A DNA stretch of 64,000 nt from Microbacterium trichothecenolyticum (GTDB lineage Bacteria > Actinomycetota > Actinomycetes > Actinomycetales > Microbacteriaceae). The stretch spans positions 155,650 to 219,649 of the forward strand of contig NZ_JYJA01000033.1 of NCBI RefSeq assembly GCF_000956465.1. The letters run 5' to 3'. The translations under genes and the position numbers were made by a program. The first letter of the stretch is position 1, and each line of letters begins with the position of its first letter. Positions 61,592-64,000 of the stretch are shown one piece after another. Below the pieces are notes generated by a model. That model had not been told where the DNA came from. It did no database searches and worked only from the letters and a program-made list of their open reading frames with translations.

Positions 61592-62463
61592 CGACCCACC
61601 TCGATGTGCGGCGCGACCATGCGTGCCTGATCGTGCACGGGCCCGACCGCTCGGGCATCGTGGCGGCCGTCACCGCGCTGGTCGCCCGCAACGAAGGCAA
61701 CATCGTCACGCTCGACCAGTACTCCGACAACCCCGAGGGCGGCGAGTTCTTCCAGCGGGTGGTGTTCCACCGGCCCGACCTCCAGGCCGCCCTGCCTGCC
61801 ATCGAGGCCGATCTCGACGAGACGCTCGGCCCGCTGGGCCTGGAGTGGCGGATCACCGACCAGTCCATCCCCAAGCGCATGGCGATCCTCGCCTCCACCA
61901 GCGACCACTGCCTGCTCGAGCTGCTGTGGCGCCACCGCCGCGGCGAGCTGCCCGTCACCATCCCGATGGTGATCTCGAACCACACCAACACCGCCGAGGA
62001 TGTCCGCAGCTTCGGCATCCCGTTCTTCCACGTCCCCTCGCAGGGACCCGACAAGTCCGCCGCCGAGGCGAAGATCGTCGAGCTGCTCAAGGGGAACGTC
62101 GACTTCGTCGTGCTGGCCCGCTACATGCAGATCCTCTCCGACTCGTTCCTCGACGAGGTGGGGGTGCCGGTGATCAACATCCACCACTCGTTCCTGCCCG
62201 CCTTCATCGGCGCGGCGCCCTACCGCAAGGCGAAGGAACGAGGCGTCAAGCTCATCGGCGCGACCAGCCACTACGTCACCGAAGACCTCGATGAGGGGCC
62301 CATCATCGAGCAGGACGTCGCCCGCGTGACCCACGCGATGACGGCCGGTGACCTGCAGGCCCGGGGCGCGTACGTCGAGCGCGCGGTGCTCTCCCGCGCC
62401 GTCCAGTGGCACGCCGAGGACCGCGTCATCCGTCACGGCAACCACACCATCGTCTTCACATGA
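61588..62463 (+). CDS. purU: Formyltetrahydrofolate deformylase (second copy, O-demethylation operon)
   Basis: This is a 291-residue PurU: ACT domain (HACLIVHGPDRSGIVAAVTA) then the formyltransferase fold with Asn (ISNHT), His (IHHSFLP) and Asp (EDLDEGPI). It hydrolyses 10-formyl-THF to formate and THF, returning free THF to the demethylase. In Sphingobium SYK-6 an equivalent protein (LigH) is needed for growth on vanillate and syringate. The ATG overlaps the metF stop. The ORF is nearly the same length as, and very similar to, the copy at 34891-35766, so one copy seems specialised for this pathway. Confidence 0.92.
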   Translation: MTTHLDVRRDHACLIVHGPDRSGIVAAVTALVARNEGNIVTLDQYSDNPEGGEFFQRVVFHRPDLQAALPAIEADLDETLGPLGLEWRITDQSIPKRMAILASTSDHCLLELLWRHRRGELPVTIPMVISNHTNTAEDVRSFGIPFFHVPSQGPDKSAAEAKIVELLKGNVDFVVLARYMQILSDSFLDEVGVPVINIHHSFLPAFIGAAPYRKAKERGVKLIGATSHYVTEDLDEGPIIEQDVARVTHAMTAGDLQARGAYVERAVLSRAVQWHAEDRVIRHGNHTIVFT

Positions 62464-62467
62464 TCGA

Positions 62468-62494
62468 ACGGATGCCTCGCGCCGAGGCATCCGT
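62468..62494. terminator. Hairpin between purU and ligM-like genes
   Basis: ACGGATGCCTCG (62468-62479) pairs perfectly with CGAGGCATCCGT (62483-62494); the loop is 3 nt. It starts 5 nt after the purU stop. It may allow ligM to be expressed at a different level from the two folate genes. The stem is the same sequence as the hairpin at 59329-59357. Confidence 0.65.
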
Positions 62495-62516
62495 CCCGCT
62501 GAACTCCATCCCATGA

Positions 62517-63938
<1,422 letters not shown>

Positions 63939-64000
63939 CCCGTCCGGCCGCGAGGGGCCCGTCCGGCCGGGCGGTCCCCTCCCCCCGTTTCCCCCACCAC

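Overview
The window is chromosomal DNA from a high-GC actinobacterium, most likely Microbacterium or another Microbacteriaceae. The evidence is roughly 70% GC by eye, dense same-strand operons joined by ATGA or GTGA stop/start overlaps, several probable leaderless promoters, a very frequent GGATGC/GCATCC hexamer, and the gene content itself. I see no rRNA, tRNA, CRISPR array, insertion sequence or phage gene. The window looks like a catabolic island for plant phenolic glycosides, with the aromatic and one-carbon pathways needed to use the released aglycones.

Region 1 (1-31 kb): glycoside uptake and deglycosylation. A 13-gene minus-strand operon runs from 16920 down to 4638. It encodes two sugar ABC permeases, a hydroxypyruvate-isomerase-like protein, a GMC-type FAD glycoside 3-oxidase (CarA/G3Ox-like), two DUF6379 small subunits and two TIM-barrel subunits resembling C-glycoside deglycosidases (CarC/CarB, DgpC/DgpB type), a SnoaL-like protein, two Gfo/Idh/MocA oxidoreductases, another sugar isomerase-like protein and a ThuA-like protein. 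Three further genes carry the DUF6379 and TIM-barrel parts fused in one chain (3011-4450, 28111-29592, 29619-30920). Around them lie a ROK regulator, a GH106-like rhamnosidase, a solute-binding lipoprotein, a GH3 gene broken by an internal deletion, GH43, a GH35-like enzyme, an HSL-family esterase and a NodD-like LysR regulator.

Region 2 (31-36 kb): mixed functions. There is a MerR/MFS divergent pair with a classical 19-bp-spacer operator, a double-hotdog acyl-CoA thioesterase, and a first formyl-THF deformylase (PurU).

Region 3 (36-50 kb): the complete protocatechuate branch of the beta-ketoadipate pathway. It holds pcaIJF with an IclR regulator, pcaHGBDC, pobA, a divergent pair of IclR regulators and an MFS transporter. 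A secreted alpha/beta hydrolase and a MarR gene sit between the two pca blocks.

Region 4 (50-64 kb): side-chain and methoxyl metabolism. One operon (SDR, amidohydrolase, acyl-CoA dehydrogenase, MaoC hydratase, CoA ligase, DUF3237) looks like beta-oxidative deacetylation of hydroxycinnamates or hydroxyphenylpropionates. A PaaX-family regulator is co-transcribed with an NMT1/SsuABC-type transporter. The last operon, metF-like, purU and ligM-like, is a tetrahydrofolate-dependent vanillate-type O-demethylation module.

Taken together (inference): glycosides enter and rhamnose is trimmed; the sugar is oxidised at C3 and eliminated by the CarBC-like enzymes; aglycone-derived phenylpropanoids are shortened to hydroxybenzoates or vanillate; LigM and PobA convert these to protocatechuate; Pca enzymes carry the carbon to acetyl-CoA and succinyl-CoA, while PurU and MetF recycle the folate.
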